DNA of 64,000 nucleotides from NORP233 sp050186825 (lineage in GTDB: Bacteria > Planctomycetota > J058), in contig JBFWYD010000006.1 of assembly GCA_050186825.1 (NCBI GenBank), forward strand, positions 1-64,000, read 5' to 3'. The notes beneath the pieces were generated by a model that saw only the letters and a list, made by a program, of their open reading frames with translations, ran no database searches and was not told the DNA's origin. Made by a program: the position numbers and the translations under genes. This document shows, one piece after another, positions 12,022-20,867 of the stretch (position 1 is its first letter; each line of letters opens with the position of its first letter).

Positions 12022-13558
12022 CACCGCGCAGCTTGCCGCTGGCCTCCTCGAGGAAGGCGCGCTCCTCGGCGGTCAGGGCGCCGATCCCTGCGCGCGAGAT
12101 CTTCTCCAGGACCTCGTCCATGCGCTTGCGCGCGGCGGGGTCGAGCTTGTCGCTCCCCGCGCCCTCCTTCGCCTCCGGCCCGGGCGGGAGCGGCGGGAGC
12201 ACGCGCAGGGCCGGAGCGCGCCGGGCCTTCAGCGCGCGGGCGATCCGCCGCGCGAGCTGCTCCGCGCGCAGCCTGTGCGCCAGGAAGCCGACGGCGCCGC
12301 CGGCCAGGTGGTAGGCGTGGGAGAAGCCCATGCCGCCCGCGTGCACGCGCAGCGCGCCCATCACGTCCGCGCAGCCGTAGAAGAGGAACAGGACCAGGAG
12401 CGGCACGCCCTGGCCTGCGATCGACACCTCGCGGCGCGGCCAGCGGAACAGGCAGAACAGGGCCAGGGCCCACATCCCGCCCGACGCGCCGAACACGCGC
12501 GGGTCCCACTCGATCCAGCGCCGCTGCTGCGGCTGGAGCTCCACCGGGCCGGCGCCGACCAGGATCCTTCCCACCGAGCGCTGCGTGGCAGCGGGCGGCG
12601 CGCTGCCCTGGGGGTCCCCCTGGGCGCGTCGGACCTGACAGCCCTGCTGGGCCAGCCAGGCCGCCACCGCCTGACCGTCGACCGCGTAGCCGATGCTGTC
12701 GACCCCCTCGCCCGAGCGCGACTTCGCGACCACCACGCCCACCCAGCGGCCGTCGGCATCGACCAGCGGCCCGCCGCTGTTGCCCGGGTTGACCGTGGCA
12801 TCGGTCAGGATCCGCTGCTTGGCGGGGCGGTGCGCCGCGATCGTGCCCTTGGTCACCAGGAGGTCGGCGTTCTCGCCCGAGACGACCCCGTAGCCGAGCG
12901 CGAACACCGTGCGCCCGGGGACCACGGCCTCGCTCAGCGCGAGGGGCTCGCCCGGAACGCCGACCTCGACCAGCGCCAGGTCGAGCTGCGCGTCGCGCGC
13001 GCGCACCACGCCGCGGGTCCGACTCCCCTCGGGGCCGACCTCGACCACCACCTCGGCCGCGTCGTCCACCACGTGCGCGTTGGTGACCATCAAGCGCTCG
13101 CCTACGTAGAAGCCCGTGCCCGAGGAGAGCCCCGTGGGCCCGCCCCCGACCGCGGGCGAGAGGTCGCCCGGGTAGGTGGCGGCGGCGCCGAGCCCCGTCG
13201 CGACGCCGCCGAGCAGGAACAGCGCCACCACCAGCCCGCCGCCGTGCTCGCGCTCGATCTCGCGCCCGAACCACCACACGAACAGGCAGGAGAGGGCGAG
13301 ATGGAGCAGGTCGACGTGGAAGAAGGAGGCGAACAGGAGGGTCCACACCCGGCCCTGCGCCAGCCCGTCGCGGGTGACCAGCCCCAGCCGCAGCAGCGTG
13401 GGCCCCAGCGCGCCCACCTGGTAGAGCAGGAACACCAGCACGCAGAGCAAGACCAGCAGGCGGTGCGGGCGGAGCCAGTCCCGGGGCCCAGGCGGCGGCG
13501 GCTTGTCCCAGGGTGAGGGCGCGGCGCCGCCCATGTAGTCGCGGTTGTGGAGCGCCAT
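12014..13558 (-). CDS. Rhomboid protease with a trypsin-like protease domain inserted between its membrane helices
   Basis: 514 aa. A rhomboid fold starts with TM1 (33-50), the segment FASFFHVDLLHLALSC and TM2/TM3 (85-125). It is then interrupted by a complete trypsin/HtrA-like domain (about 140-305) with His162 in VTNAHVV, Asp193 in LDLALVEV and Ser261 in NPGNSGGPL. The rhomboid resumes with GASG (Ser359) at the start of TM4, more helices, and His417 in AYHLAGGAVGF, the intramembrane Ser-His dyad. A C-terminal helical tail (about 460-510) resembles that of Bacteroidetes-type rhomboids. By the GlpG topology the insertion lies in the loop before TM4, on the outer side, which suits an HtrA-like domain. 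Both catalytic sets look intact. The RBS GGGGAGA precedes the ATG. It follows mogA by 60 bp on the same strand. Confidence 0.88.
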   Translation of the reverse strand: MALHNRDYMGGAAPSPWDKPPPPGPRDWLRPHRLLVLLCVLVFLLYQVGALGPTLLRLGLVTRDGLAQGRVWTLLFASFFHVDLLHLALSCLFVWWFGREIEREHGGGLVVALFLLGGVATGLGAAATYPGDLSPAVGGGPTGLSSGTGFYVGERLMVTNAHVVDDAAEVVVEVGPEGSRTRGVVRARDAQLDLALVEVGVPGEPLALSEAVVPGRTVFALGYGVVSGENADLLVTKGTIAAHRPAKQRILTDATVNPGNSGGPLVDADGRWVGVVVAKSRSGEGVDSIGYAVDGQAVAAWLAQQGCQVRRAQGDPQGSAPPAATQRSVGRILVGAGPVELQPQQRRWIEWDPRVFGASGGMWALALFCLFRWPRREVSIAGQGVPLLVLFLFYGCADVMGALRVHAGGMGFSHAYHLAGGAVGFLAHRLRAEQLARRIARALKARRAPALRVLPPLPPGPEAKEGAGSDKLDPAARKRMDEVLEKISRAGIGALTAEERAFLEEASGKLRGDG

Positions 13559-13618
13559 GCGCGGAGTCTCCCCGCGGTCTCCCGGACTGACAACCCGCTC
13601 CGCGCGCCCTCGCCGCCC

Positions 13619-14170
13619 TTACTTCTTCTTGGGGCGGAAGGCGACCACCACGGCCGGGTCGGTCTCGATGCTCGGGCCGCCGATCAGCTCCAGGCAGTAG
13701 GGGATCGCCGGGAAGACCGCGATCAGGCACTCGCGCAGGGCGCGGGGCTGGCCGGGGAGGTTCACGATCAGGGCGCCGTGCCCGACGTGGTCGGGGAAGC
13801 GGATCGCGGCCTCCTGGCGGGAGAGGATCGCGGTCGGCACCTTCTCCAGGCTCACCTTGCGCATCAGCTCGCCGAAGCCGGGCATGGGCTTCTGGCACAC
13901 CGCCAGGGTGGCCTCGACGGTCACGTCGCGGCGGGCCGGGCCGGTCCCGCCCGTGGTCACGACCATGCAGCAGCGCTCCTGGTCCACGAGCTCGATCAGC
14001 GCCTCCTCGATCAGCGGCTGCTCGTCGGGCACCAGCCGGGTCACGGCCCGGAAGGGCGTCGTCAGGAAGTCGTTCAGGCACTCGAGCAGGGCCGGGCCGC
14101 CCTTGTCCTCGTACTCGCCGCTGCTCGCGCGGTCGGAGACCGTCACCACGCCGATGCTGACCTGCGTCAC
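13619..14170 (-). CDS. mogA: Molybdopterin adenylyltransferase MogA
   Basis: 183 aa from GTG. The MoaB/MogA fold is clear: IGVVTVSDRASSGEYEDKGGP at the N-terminus, the nucleotide loop VVTTGGTGPARRDVT, then AILSRQEA and LIVNLPGQP (usually LPGSP). The enzyme adenylates molybdopterin before molybdenum insertion, in the cytoplasm. It begins 13 bp after the stop of the large kinase gene, so it is co-transcribed with it. No other molybdenum-cofactor gene is in the window, so its position in a signalling operon is unexplained. Confidence 0.92.
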   Translation of the reverse strand: MTQVSIGVVTVSDRASSGEYEDKGGPALLECLNDFLTTPFRAVTRLVPDEQPLIEEALIELVDQERCCMVVTTGGTGPARRDVTVEATLAVCQKPMPGFGELMRKVSLEKVPTAILSRQEAAIRFPDHVGHGALIVNLPGQPRALRECLIAVFPAIPYCLELIGGPSIETDPAVVVAFRPKKK

Positions 14171-14183
14171 GTCCGTCCTCCCC

Positions 14184-17100
14184 TCAGTCCGGCAGCTCGA
14201 GCACCACCCGGAAGCCCCAGTGGGGCTGCGCGGTCGCCATCCCCGCGCCCTCGCGGTGGTCCACCCGCAGGAGCTCCGGGTTGAAGGAGCGGTAGGACCC
14301 GCCCTTCAGGACCCGCTTGCTCGGCACGGGCTTGCCGTCCTCGTCCCACACCGTGTCCACCCACTCGGCCACGTTCCCCGCCAGGTGCAGCACACCGGCG
14401 CCCGGGGTGCCGCCGCCCAGGCGCTCGGCCTCGAGGCCGCGCGCGGCGATCGTGCCCCCCTCCTTGCCCCGGGGGCGCCACACCACGCGCTTCTCGTCCC
14501 AGGCGTCGCCCCAGGGGTAGCGGCGCTGCGTGCCCTCGCGGGCCGCCGCCAGCCACTCCTGCTCGGTCGGCAGGCGGCAGGTCACCTTCGGGAGCACGCC
14601 GATCTTCTTGTCGGCGCCCGCGCGCAGCTCCTCGGTCCACCAGGCGCAGTAGGCCTTGGCGTTCACGAAGGACACCCCGCCCACGGGGTGGTCGCTCTCG
14701 CCGTTGGGGTAGGTGCGGATCCAGGAGCCCTGGACCGCCTGCCAGTGCACGGGCCACAGCCCGCTCACGTCCTTCTGGGCCCGGTGCTCGCGGATCACGA
14801 AGCGGGTGTACTCGGAGTTGGTCACCTCGGACTTGCTGATCCACACCGAGCCCTGGCCGACCTGCGCGAAGCCGAGCTGACGCAGCTTCTCGACCGGCAC
14901 CGGCCGCTTGGCCGCGAGCGCGGTCACCTCGGCCAGGGCGGTCTTGGCGGCGCTCGCGTCCAGCCCGCGCCCGTCGGCGAAGGCGACCGCCTCCTCGAGC
15001 TTGCGCCGCGCGCCGGCCAGGTCGCCGCTCGCCTGCAGCTGCTTGCCGGCCGCCAGGAGCTGGCGGTAGTCCGCCTCGACCGCGGCCGAGCGCCGCGCGT
15101 TCAGCCGGCCGCGGAGGTCGTCGAGCTCCCCCTGCACCTCGGCGCGCCGGAAGCCCGCCGGGTGATCCTCGAGGTAGCGCTGCCGCGCCTTGATCCCGGC
15201 CTCGAGCTCGGCCAGGGCCGCGTCGGCCCCGACCTGCGGCAGCGCGCGCCAGTCGGCGTAGCTGGCCCTGCGCGCCGCGACCGCGCTCCGCAGCTGGGCG
15301 AGGCGCGCGTCCTCGGGGAGCCGCGCGAGCTGGTGCCGCCCCTCCGCCCGCTCGAGCGCCGCCTCGGCGTCGTCGAAGCGCGCCTCGTCCGTGGCCTTCG
15401 CGGCCGCGCCCAGCTCCTCCTCGATCGCGGCCTTGGCCGCCTGGACCGCGAGCTGGCGCCGGCTCTGGTCCAGCTCCTCGTCCACGCGCTGCACCCGCTC
15501 CGCGAAGTTGTGCAGGCTGTGCAGGCGCAGGAGCTCGAGGGCGCGGGTCAGCAGGGCCTCGCAGCGCTTGAGGTCCTCGGCGTTGGTCGCGGCGCGCGGC
15601 CGGAGCTCGTCCAGGTCGCGCAGGCAGCGCCGGAGCTGGGCCTCGCCGTCCAGGCGCCGGACCAGGGCGGCCTCGTCCGAGCCCGGCGTCGCCAGCTCGG
15701 CCGCGCGCTGGAGCGCCGCGCTGGGGTCCTCGTCCTTGGCGAGCAGCCGCTCGCTGAGGCTGATCTGGTCGAGCAGGTCCCGGGCCCGCTGCTCGGCCGT
15801 GAGCGAGGCCGGCGGCTCGCCCGCCAGGGCCTCGAGGTGCAGCGCGGCCAGCGCGGCCTGGGCGGCGACCAGCCGGGTCCGCGCCGGCAGCAGCTCGTCG
15901 TCGAAGCAGCGCACCGCCTCGGCGCGCCGCTCCTGCGTGCGCTGCTTCTTGAAGCGGTCCAGGGCGGCCGCCAGGGCCGCGTGCTCGCGCGCGATCTCGC
16001 CCACGCGCCGCTCCGCCTCGTCTACGCGGGCCAGCTCCTGGGCCAGGCCCTGGGCGTCCTCGGCGCGCACGCCCCCCTCGAGCTCCTTGAGCCGCCGGCG
16101 CGCCTCGGCGAAGCGCCCGGCCCCGAGCTCCTCGTCGAGGCGCAGCTCCGCCAGCCGCTCGGCCAGGGGGGCCTTCTTGAGGAAGCGCTTGTAGACCAGC
16201 GCCAGCCCGACGGTCAGCGCGAGCAAGGCCGCCAGCGCGATCGCCGCCTTGAGCAGGCGGGCGATCAGCTCGTCGCTCCCGCCGCCGCCCGCCTTGGCCT
16301 TGGGCGGCGGGGCGGGGGTCCGGCGGGCGGGGCTCGGCGCCGGCGAAGGGTCGCGTTGCGCGCGGACCGCCACGGACCCCGTCGCCATGGAGCCAGTCGT
16401 CCGCGCCGCGCTGGTCCGCACCGCGCTGGGGAGGTCGGCGTCGCGCACGGCCCTGACCACCGCCGCGAGCTCGGGGGGCAGCGCCTCGGCCAGCGCCTCG
16501 AGCATCTCGTCCGCGCTCTGGTAGCGGTCGGCGGGGTCCTTCTCCAGCGCCTTCTGCACGAAGCGCTCGACCGCGGCCGGCAGGCCCAGCCCGGGCGCGG
16601 CCTCCTCGAAGCTGAAGGGCGGGTCGACGATGTGCTTGCCGATGAAGCCGACGGGGCTCTCGGCCTCGAAGGGCAGCCGCCCGGTCAGGAGCTCGAAGGC
16701 CACCACGCCCAGCGAGTAGAGGTCGCTGCGGTGGTCGACGTCCGCCCCGCCCGAGGCCTGCTCGGGCGACATGTACTCGGGCGTGCCGAGGGCCATCCGC
16801 TCCGTGGTCAGGAAGATGTTGCTCGCCGACTGCGGGGCGGGCTCCTCGCCGCCGAGCAGCTTGGCGATCCCGAAGTCCATGACCTTGACCTGCTCCACGT
16901 CGGGGCGCGGGTTGGTCACCAGCACGTTCTCGGTCTTCAGGTCGCGGTGCACGATCCCGCGGTCGTGCCCGCGCGCCACGCCGAGCAGCACCTGGGCGAA
17001 GAGCTGCGCGAAGCGCCCCAGCTCGAGCCGCCCCTCCTGGCGGAGCACCTGGGCCAGGCTCACGCCCTCGACGAACTCCATCGCCATGTAGAAGCGGCCC

Positions 17101-18794
17101 TGGGGCGTCGTCCCGGCGTCGAACAGGCGCACCACGTTCGGGTGCTGGAACTGGGCCATGGCCAGGATCTCCCGCTTGAAGCGGGCGATCGACTCCTCGC
17201 TCTGGACCAGGTCGGGGTTCAGGACCTTGATCGCGACGATCCGGTCCATGAGCGTGTGCTCGGCGCGGTAGACCGTGCCCATCCCGCCCTGGCCGATGCG
17301 GTCCAGGATCTTGTAGCGGTTGTTGAGCAGCTGGCCGGTCAGGTCGCGCTCGCGCGCGGGGTCCGCCATGGTCTCGGCCAGGCCCGAGCGCGAGCGCGCC
17401 AGGGGCGGCGGCGCGGGCGGCGGCTGGAGGGTGGGCGCCGCGATCGGCATGGTCGTGAGCTGGTCGTCCAGGGACGGCTCGGGCGCCGGGGGCGGCGGCA
17501 GGGCGAGGGTCTGCAGCGCGTCGCCCGTCGAGGAGGAGCTCAGCGGCGACTGGATCGCGAAGGTGACCGCGTTGGGGTCGAAGGGGAGCTCGCCCCCGCC
17601 CGGCTCGTCGTAGACGTAGGTCAGGTCCGGCGCGGCGGCCGCGGCCGGCTTGGGCGCGGGCCCGCGCGAGCTGGGGAGCTCGGGGTCTTCGTAGACGAAG
17701 GTCAGGTCCGGCGCGGCGGCCGCGGCCGGCTTGGGCGCGGGCCCGCGCGCGCTCGGGAGCTCGGGGTCCTCGTAGACGAAGGTCAGGTCGGGGTCGGCCT
17801 GCGCCCGGGGCCGCGAGGCCGTCGCGGGCTCGGTCGGCACCTCCGACATGTCGATCACCATCGTGCGGTGGTCCTGGGGGCGCTCGAGGTCCTGGTCGTT
17901 CGAGAGGGTGTCGGGGCGCGTGAGCTCGAGGGTCTGCTCCTCGCCCGAGGACCCGAGCGGCGGGACCAGCGGCGCCTCGAGGACGTCGGTGTCGCCGGGC
18001 GCGGCCTGCGCGGCGACGACCGCGGGCGGCGCGGGCGGGGCCGGCCTCTGGGGAGGCGGCGGCGCGGGCGGCGCGGGCGGGGCCGGCCTCTGGGGAGGCG
18101 GCGGCGCGGGCGGGGCCGGCGCGCGCGGCGGGCGCGGGGGGGCCGGCGGCGCGGGGGGCGCGGGTGGCGCCCCGGCGGCGGCGCGGACGGGCGGCCGCGG
18201 GACCTGGGGCGGCGGCCGCAGGGCGGCGGGCAGCGGCGGCGGCGGCGGCGGCGGCGGCGCGTAGCGCTCGCGGTCGTCCTCGACCGCGCGCATCATCACG
18301 GTCGGCGGGTAGGCGCGCTCGGACGCGCGGAAGATGCTGCTCGGCGTCGCCGGTTGCTGGTAAGCGCCGCTCGGGCGCTGCACCCCCGCCGTCGGGTCGT
18401 CCTGCTCGCCCAGCCGGCGGAAGAGCTCCTCGCTCACGCCGTCGCGCTCCGCGTCGGTGATCAGGCCGTCGAGCACGAGCCGGTCGCCGATCCGCCAGGA
18501 GTAGCCCGCCTGCCGCTGCTCGTCGAGGAGCGCGCGACCGCGCGCGGTGTCGATCAGGCCGCGTTCGACGCACAGCCGCGCGAAGCCCTGCTCGGCCTGG
18601 AGGAAGCGGGTGAAGGCCACCTGGCGCTGGAGCGTGAGGTAGGCCTCCTGGTCGAGGACGCCTGCGTCGCGCAGCCCCTCGGCCAGGCTCGTCCCCGCCG
18701 CCAGCCGCCCGGCGCAGGCGCGGACCTGCTCCTCCGTCGCGAAGCCGTGCTTCACCGCGAGGTTGCCGAGCAGACGATCCGTGGCGCTGGACAA
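14184..18794 (-). CDS. Large transmembrane Ser/Thr kinase with C-terminal SUMF1 domain
   Basis: 1536 aa. The first 150 residues contain helical repeats of the type LAVKHGFATEEQV and VERGLIDTARGRALL, common at the N-terminus of planctomycete-type kinases. A Pro/Ala-rich linker (about 150-480) includes tandem FVYEDPEL repeats. The kinase domain (about 488-755) has GQGGMGTVYRA, Lys in VAIKVL, HRDLKTEN, DFGIAKLL and GTPEYMSPEQ. A membrane helix (about 850-875) is followed by a long coiled coil and a SUMF1 domain (about 1305-1535: SVWISKSEVTNSEYTRFV, LPTEQEWLAAA, LAGNVAEWVD, VLKGGSYRSF). FGE cysteines are missing. The start is TTG, the first start codon in the frame, with GGGGGAG very close to it; a GTG about 14 codons later is an alternative. 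It heads an operon with mogA, the rhomboid gene and elaA. Confidence 0.9.
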   Translation of the reverse strand: MSSATDRLLGNLAVKHGFATEEQVRACAGRLAAGTSLAEGLRDAGVLDQEAYLTLQRQVAFTRFLQAEQGFARLCVERGLIDTARGRALLDEQRQAGYSWRIGDRLVLDGLITDAERDGVSEELFRRLGEQDDPTAGVQRPSGAYQQPATPSSIFRASERAYPPTVMMRAVEDDRERYAPPPPPPPPLPAALRPPPQVPRPPVRAAAGAPPAPPAPPAPPRPPRAPAPPAPPPPQRPAPPAPPAPPPPQRPAPPAPPAVVAAQAAPGDTDVLEAPLVPPLGSSGEEQTLELTRPDTLSNDQDLERPQDHRTMVIDMSEVPTEPATASRPRAQADPDLTFVYEDPELPSARGPAPKPAAAAAPDLTFVYEDPELPSSRGPAPKPAAAAAPDLTYVYDEPGGGELPFDPNAVTFAIQSPLSSSSTGDALQTLALPPPPAPEPSLDDQLTTMPIAAPTLQPPPAPPPLARSRSGLAETMADPARERDLTGQLLNNRYKILDRIGQGGMGTVYRAEHTLMDRIVAIKVLNPDLVQSEESIARFKREILAMAQFQHPNVVRLFDAGTTPQGRFYMAMEFVEGVSLAQVLRQEGRLELGRFAQLFAQVLLGVARGHDRGIVHRDLKTENVLVTNPRPDVEQVKVMDFGIAKLLGGEEPAPQSASNIFLTTERMALGTPEYMSPEQASGGADVDHRSDLYSLGVVAFELLTGRLPFEAESPVGFIGKHIVDPPFSFEEAAPGLGLPAAVERFVQKALEKDPADRYQSADEMLEALAEALPPELAAVVRAVRDADLPSAVRTSAARTTGSMATGSVAVRAQRDPSPAPSPARRTPAPPPKAKAGGGGSDELIARLLKAAIALAALLALTVGLALVYKRFLKKAPLAERLAELRLDEELGAGRFAEARRRLKELEGGVRAEDAQGLAQELARVDEAERRVGEIAREHAALAAALDRFKKQRTQERRAEAVRCFDDELLPARTRLVAAQAALAALHLEALAGEPPASLTAEQRARDLLDQISLSERLLAKDEDPSAALQRAAELATPGSDEAALVRRLDGEAQLRRCLRDLDELRPRAATNAEDLKRCEALLTRALELLRLHSLHNFAERVQRVDEELDQSRRQLAVQAAKAAIEEELGAAAKATDEARFDDAEAALERAEGRHQLARLPEDARLAQLRSAVAARRASYADWRALPQVGADAALAELEAGIKARQRYLEDHPAGFRRAEVQGELDDLRGRLNARRSAAVEADYRQLLAAGKQLQASGDLAGARRKLEEAVAFADGRGLDASAAKTALAEVTALAAKRPVPVEKLRQLGFAQVGQGSVWISKSEVTNSEYTRFVIREHRAQKDVSGLWPVHWQAVQGSWIRTYPNGESDHPVGGVSFVNAKAYCAWWTEELRAGADKKIGVLPKVTCRLPTEQEWLAAAREGTQRRYPWGDAWDEKRVVWRPRGKEGGTIAARGLEAERLGGGTPGAGVLHLAGNVAEWVDTVWDEDGKPVPSKRVLKGGSYRSFNPELLRVDHREGAGMATAQPHWGFRVVLELPD
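17619..17795 (-). repeat. 81-bp coding tandem repeat (FVYEDPEL units) in the kinase gene
   Basis: Two near-identical 27-residue units and a third partial one sit in the linker before the kinase domain. Each contains PDLTFVYEDPEL followed by RGPAPKPAAAAA; the last unit is diverged (PDLTYVYDEP). Because 81 is a multiple of three, copy-number change keeps the frame. The regular acidic/aromatic motif could be a docking site; that is inference. Confidence 0.75.
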
Positions 18795-18903
18795 GGCTCC
18801 CCCAGGGAGAGGGCGGCGAAGCGGAGGAGGGCGTGAGGGAGGGCTGAACGATAGCCCTCCCGCGGAGCCCCCTCAAGCCCAGCACGAGCCGCGGCGCTCC
18901 GTC

Positions 18904-18923
18904 CAGGCGTAGTCACACGCCTG
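18904..18923 (+). promoter_or_regulatory. Inverted repeat upstream of the acyl-AMP ligase gene (possible operator)
   Basis: CAGGCGT-AGTCAC-ACGCCTG forms 7-bp arms around a 6-bp centre. It lies 40 bp before the GTG of the acyl-AMP ligase and 110 bp before the divergent kinase gene. Position and symmetry suit a regulator site, but no regulator is identified. Confidence 0.35.
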
Positions 18924-18963
18924 AGTCACCGACGCCGGCCGCGCGGTTACGATCCGCCCCCAC

Positions 18964-20583
18964 GTGACGCCCCGCTCGCTCGCTCCGCCCCACGCCACGG
19001 TGCCCGACGCCCTGCGCGCGCTCGAGACGCGCGACGGCTGGTCGCTCGCGGTCTACGACCGGCGCGGCAAGGAGGCCCCGGCTCAGCCCTACCCGGAGCT
19101 CGTGGTGCGCGCGCGCGCCTGGGGCGCCTGGCTGCGCGAGCAGGGCGTCTCACCCGGCGACGTGGTCTTCCTCTGCCTCCCGACCTCGCACGAGCTGGTC
19201 GAGGCCTTCCTGGGCGCGATCGTGGTCCGCGCGCTCCCCTGCTGCCTGGCGCTCCCGCGCGCGATCGGCGGGCTCGAGTCCTTCCGCCGCCGCCTCGAGC
19301 TCCTCGCCGGGCGCTACCCCGGCGGCCAGCTCGTGACCACGGCCGACGTCGGCGCCGAGCTCGACCGCCCCTACCTGCTCCCGCCCGAGCTGGACCTGAG
19401 CCGGCTCGCGCCGCTCGAGCCGGTCGACCCGGCCGCGCTGGCCTACGTGCAGCTGACCAGCGGCTCGACCGCGGTCCCCAAGGCGGTCTCGATCACGCAC
19501 GCGAACCTGAGCGCCAACACCCGCGCGATCGTGCTCGGCGGCCACGGCCTCCACGACGAGACCTACGTGAGCTGGCTGCCGCTCTATCACGACATGGGCC
19601 TGGTCGGGATCCTGCTCACCGGGCTGTTCCACGGGGTGGGGCTGTGCCTGATGCGCCCCGAGACCTTCGTGGGCACCCCCCTGCGCTGGCTGGAGGCGAT
19701 CGCGGCCCAGCGCACGCCGGTGGTCACGAGCGCCCCGAACTTCGGCTACCAGTGGTGCGTGGACCGGATCCGCCCCGAGAAGCTCGAGGGCCTCGACCTC
19801 TCGCCCTGGCGCCTGGCCTGCTGCGGCGCCGAGATGGTCCGTCCCGGCACGCTGTCGGCCTTCCAGGAGCGCTTCGGCCCGCTCGGCTTCCGCGAGGGCG
19901 TGTTCGCCCCCTGCTACGGCATGGCCGAGACCACGCTCGCGGTCACCATCTCCGCGCCCGGCCGCCCGCCGCTGGTCCACGAGGGGCGGGTCTCCTGCGG
20001 CCCCGTGCTCGAGGGGCTGAGCGTGTCGATCCACGCCCCGGGCGACGGCGCGCCGCTCCCGGACGGCGTCGAGGGCGAGGTCGTGGTCCGCGGCAGCTCG
20101 GTGTTCCCCGGCTACTTCCTCGACGACGAGGCCACGGCGGAGTCGCTGCGCCCCGACGGCGCCTTCCACACGGGTGACCTGGGCTACCTGCGCGAGGGCG
20201 AGCTCTACCTGACCGGCCGGCTCAAGGACCTGATCATCCTCGACGGCGCCAACGTGGCGCCCTACGAGCTGGAGTGGATCGCCGAGCAGCACGTGGACAT
20301 GGATGGCGGGCGCGCGGCGGCCTTCAGCGTGGAGCGCGAGGGCCGCGAGGCCGCGGTGCTGGTGGTCGAGGTCAAGGCCCTCCCGCCGGCGGCCACGATC
20401 GACGCCCTGCGCAGCCAGGTCGCCCAGGACGTGGCCCCGCTCCTGGACCTGGTCTTCGTGCGCCGCGGCACGCTGCCCAAGACGAGCAGCGGCAAGGTGC
20501 AGCGCGGCGAGGTCAGGCGCCTCTACGCGGCGGGGGAGCTGGACGCGCTCTGGAGCTGGGCGCGGGAGGGACGAGCCTCGTGA
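18964..20583 (+). CDS. Fatty-acyl-AMP ligase-like adenylate-forming enzyme
   Basis: 539 aa from GTG. This is an ANL-superfamily enzyme with core motifs YVQLTSGSTAVPKAVSITH (ATP loop), SWLPLYHDMGLVG, CYGMAETTLAV, HTGDLGYL and LKDLIILDGANVAPYELE. The C-terminal PKTSSGKVQR carries the adenylation lysine. SWLPLYHDMGLVG and the SAPNFGYQWCV segment are typical of fatty-acyl-AMP ligases (FAAL), which activate an acid as acyl-AMP and load it onto a carrier protein rather than CoA. The next gene is a carrier protein sharing a GTGA overlap, which supports that reading. No polyketide or peptide synthase follows, so the final product is unknown. Confidence 0.87.
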   Translation: MTPRSLAPPHATVPDALRALETRDGWSLAVYDRRGKEAPAQPYPELVVRARAWGAWLREQGVSPGDVVFLCLPTSHELVEAFLGAIVVRALPCCLALPRAIGGLESFRRRLELLAGRYPGGQLVTTADVGAELDRPYLLPPELDLSRLAPLEPVDPAALAYVQLTSGSTAVPKAVSITHANLSANTRAIVLGGHGLHDETYVSWLPLYHDMGLVGILLTGLFHGVGLCLMRPETFVGTPLRWLEAIAAQRTPVVTSAPNFGYQWCVDRIRPEKLEGLDLSPWRLACCGAEMVRPGTLSAFQERFGPLGFREGVFAPCYGMAETTLAVTISAPGRPPLVHEGRVSCGPVLEGLSVSIHAPGDGAPLPDGVEGEVVVRGSSVFPGYFLDDEATAESLRPDGAFHTGDLGYLREGELYLTGRLKDLIILDGANVAPYELEWIAEQHVDMDGGRAAAFSVEREGREAAVLVVEVKALPPAATIDALRSQVAQDVAPLLDLVFVRRGTLPKTSSGKVQRGEVRRLYAAGELDALWSWAREGRAS

Positions 20584-20807
20584 GCGACGACAAGCAGCAG
20601 CGTGTCCTGGAGATCCTGGCCGAGGTGGTGCGCCGCCCGGTGGGCGAGCTGCGCCCCGACATGAAGCTCAAGGACGACCTCGAGCTCGACTCCGCGCAGA
20701 GCCTCGAGTTCCTGTGCGAGGTCGAGGAGGCCTTCGGCGTGGAGATCGACGAGGTCGCCGCGGCCAAGGTCGAGACCATCCAGGACGTGCTCGCCTTCAC
20801 GGAGTAG
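20580..20807 (+). CDS. Acyl carrier protein
   Basis: 75 aa, the normal ACP length. The phosphopantetheine site is LELDSAQSLEF with Ser38; the usual Leu after Ser is replaced by Ala, but the acidic helix around it is kept (DDLELDS, EVEEAFGVEIDEVA). The GTG start overlaps the stop of the ligase gene (GTGA), so the two are translationally coupled. It most likely receives the acyl group activated by the ligase. A dedicated role seems likelier than general fatty acid synthesis because no fab genes are nearby. Confidence 0.88.
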   Translation: MSDDKQQRVLEILAEVVRRPVGELRPDMKLKDDLELDSAQSLEFLCEVEEAFGVEIDEVAAAKVETIQDVLAFTE

Positions 20808-20808
20808 C

Positions 20809-20841
20809 GCGCGCGCCGGCCCGAGCGGGCTCGGCGCGCGC
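20809..20841. terminator. GC-rich hairpin between convergent genes
   Basis: Left arm GCGCGCGCCGGCCCG (20809-20823) pairs with 20826-20841 with one bulged base and a two-base loop. It starts just after the ACP stop and lies before the stop of the convergent lipoprotein gene. A bidirectional terminator is the simplest reading, although no U-tract follows. Confidence 0.55.
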
Positions 20842-20867
20842 CCCCCAGGGGCGGGGCAGCTGGCCGC

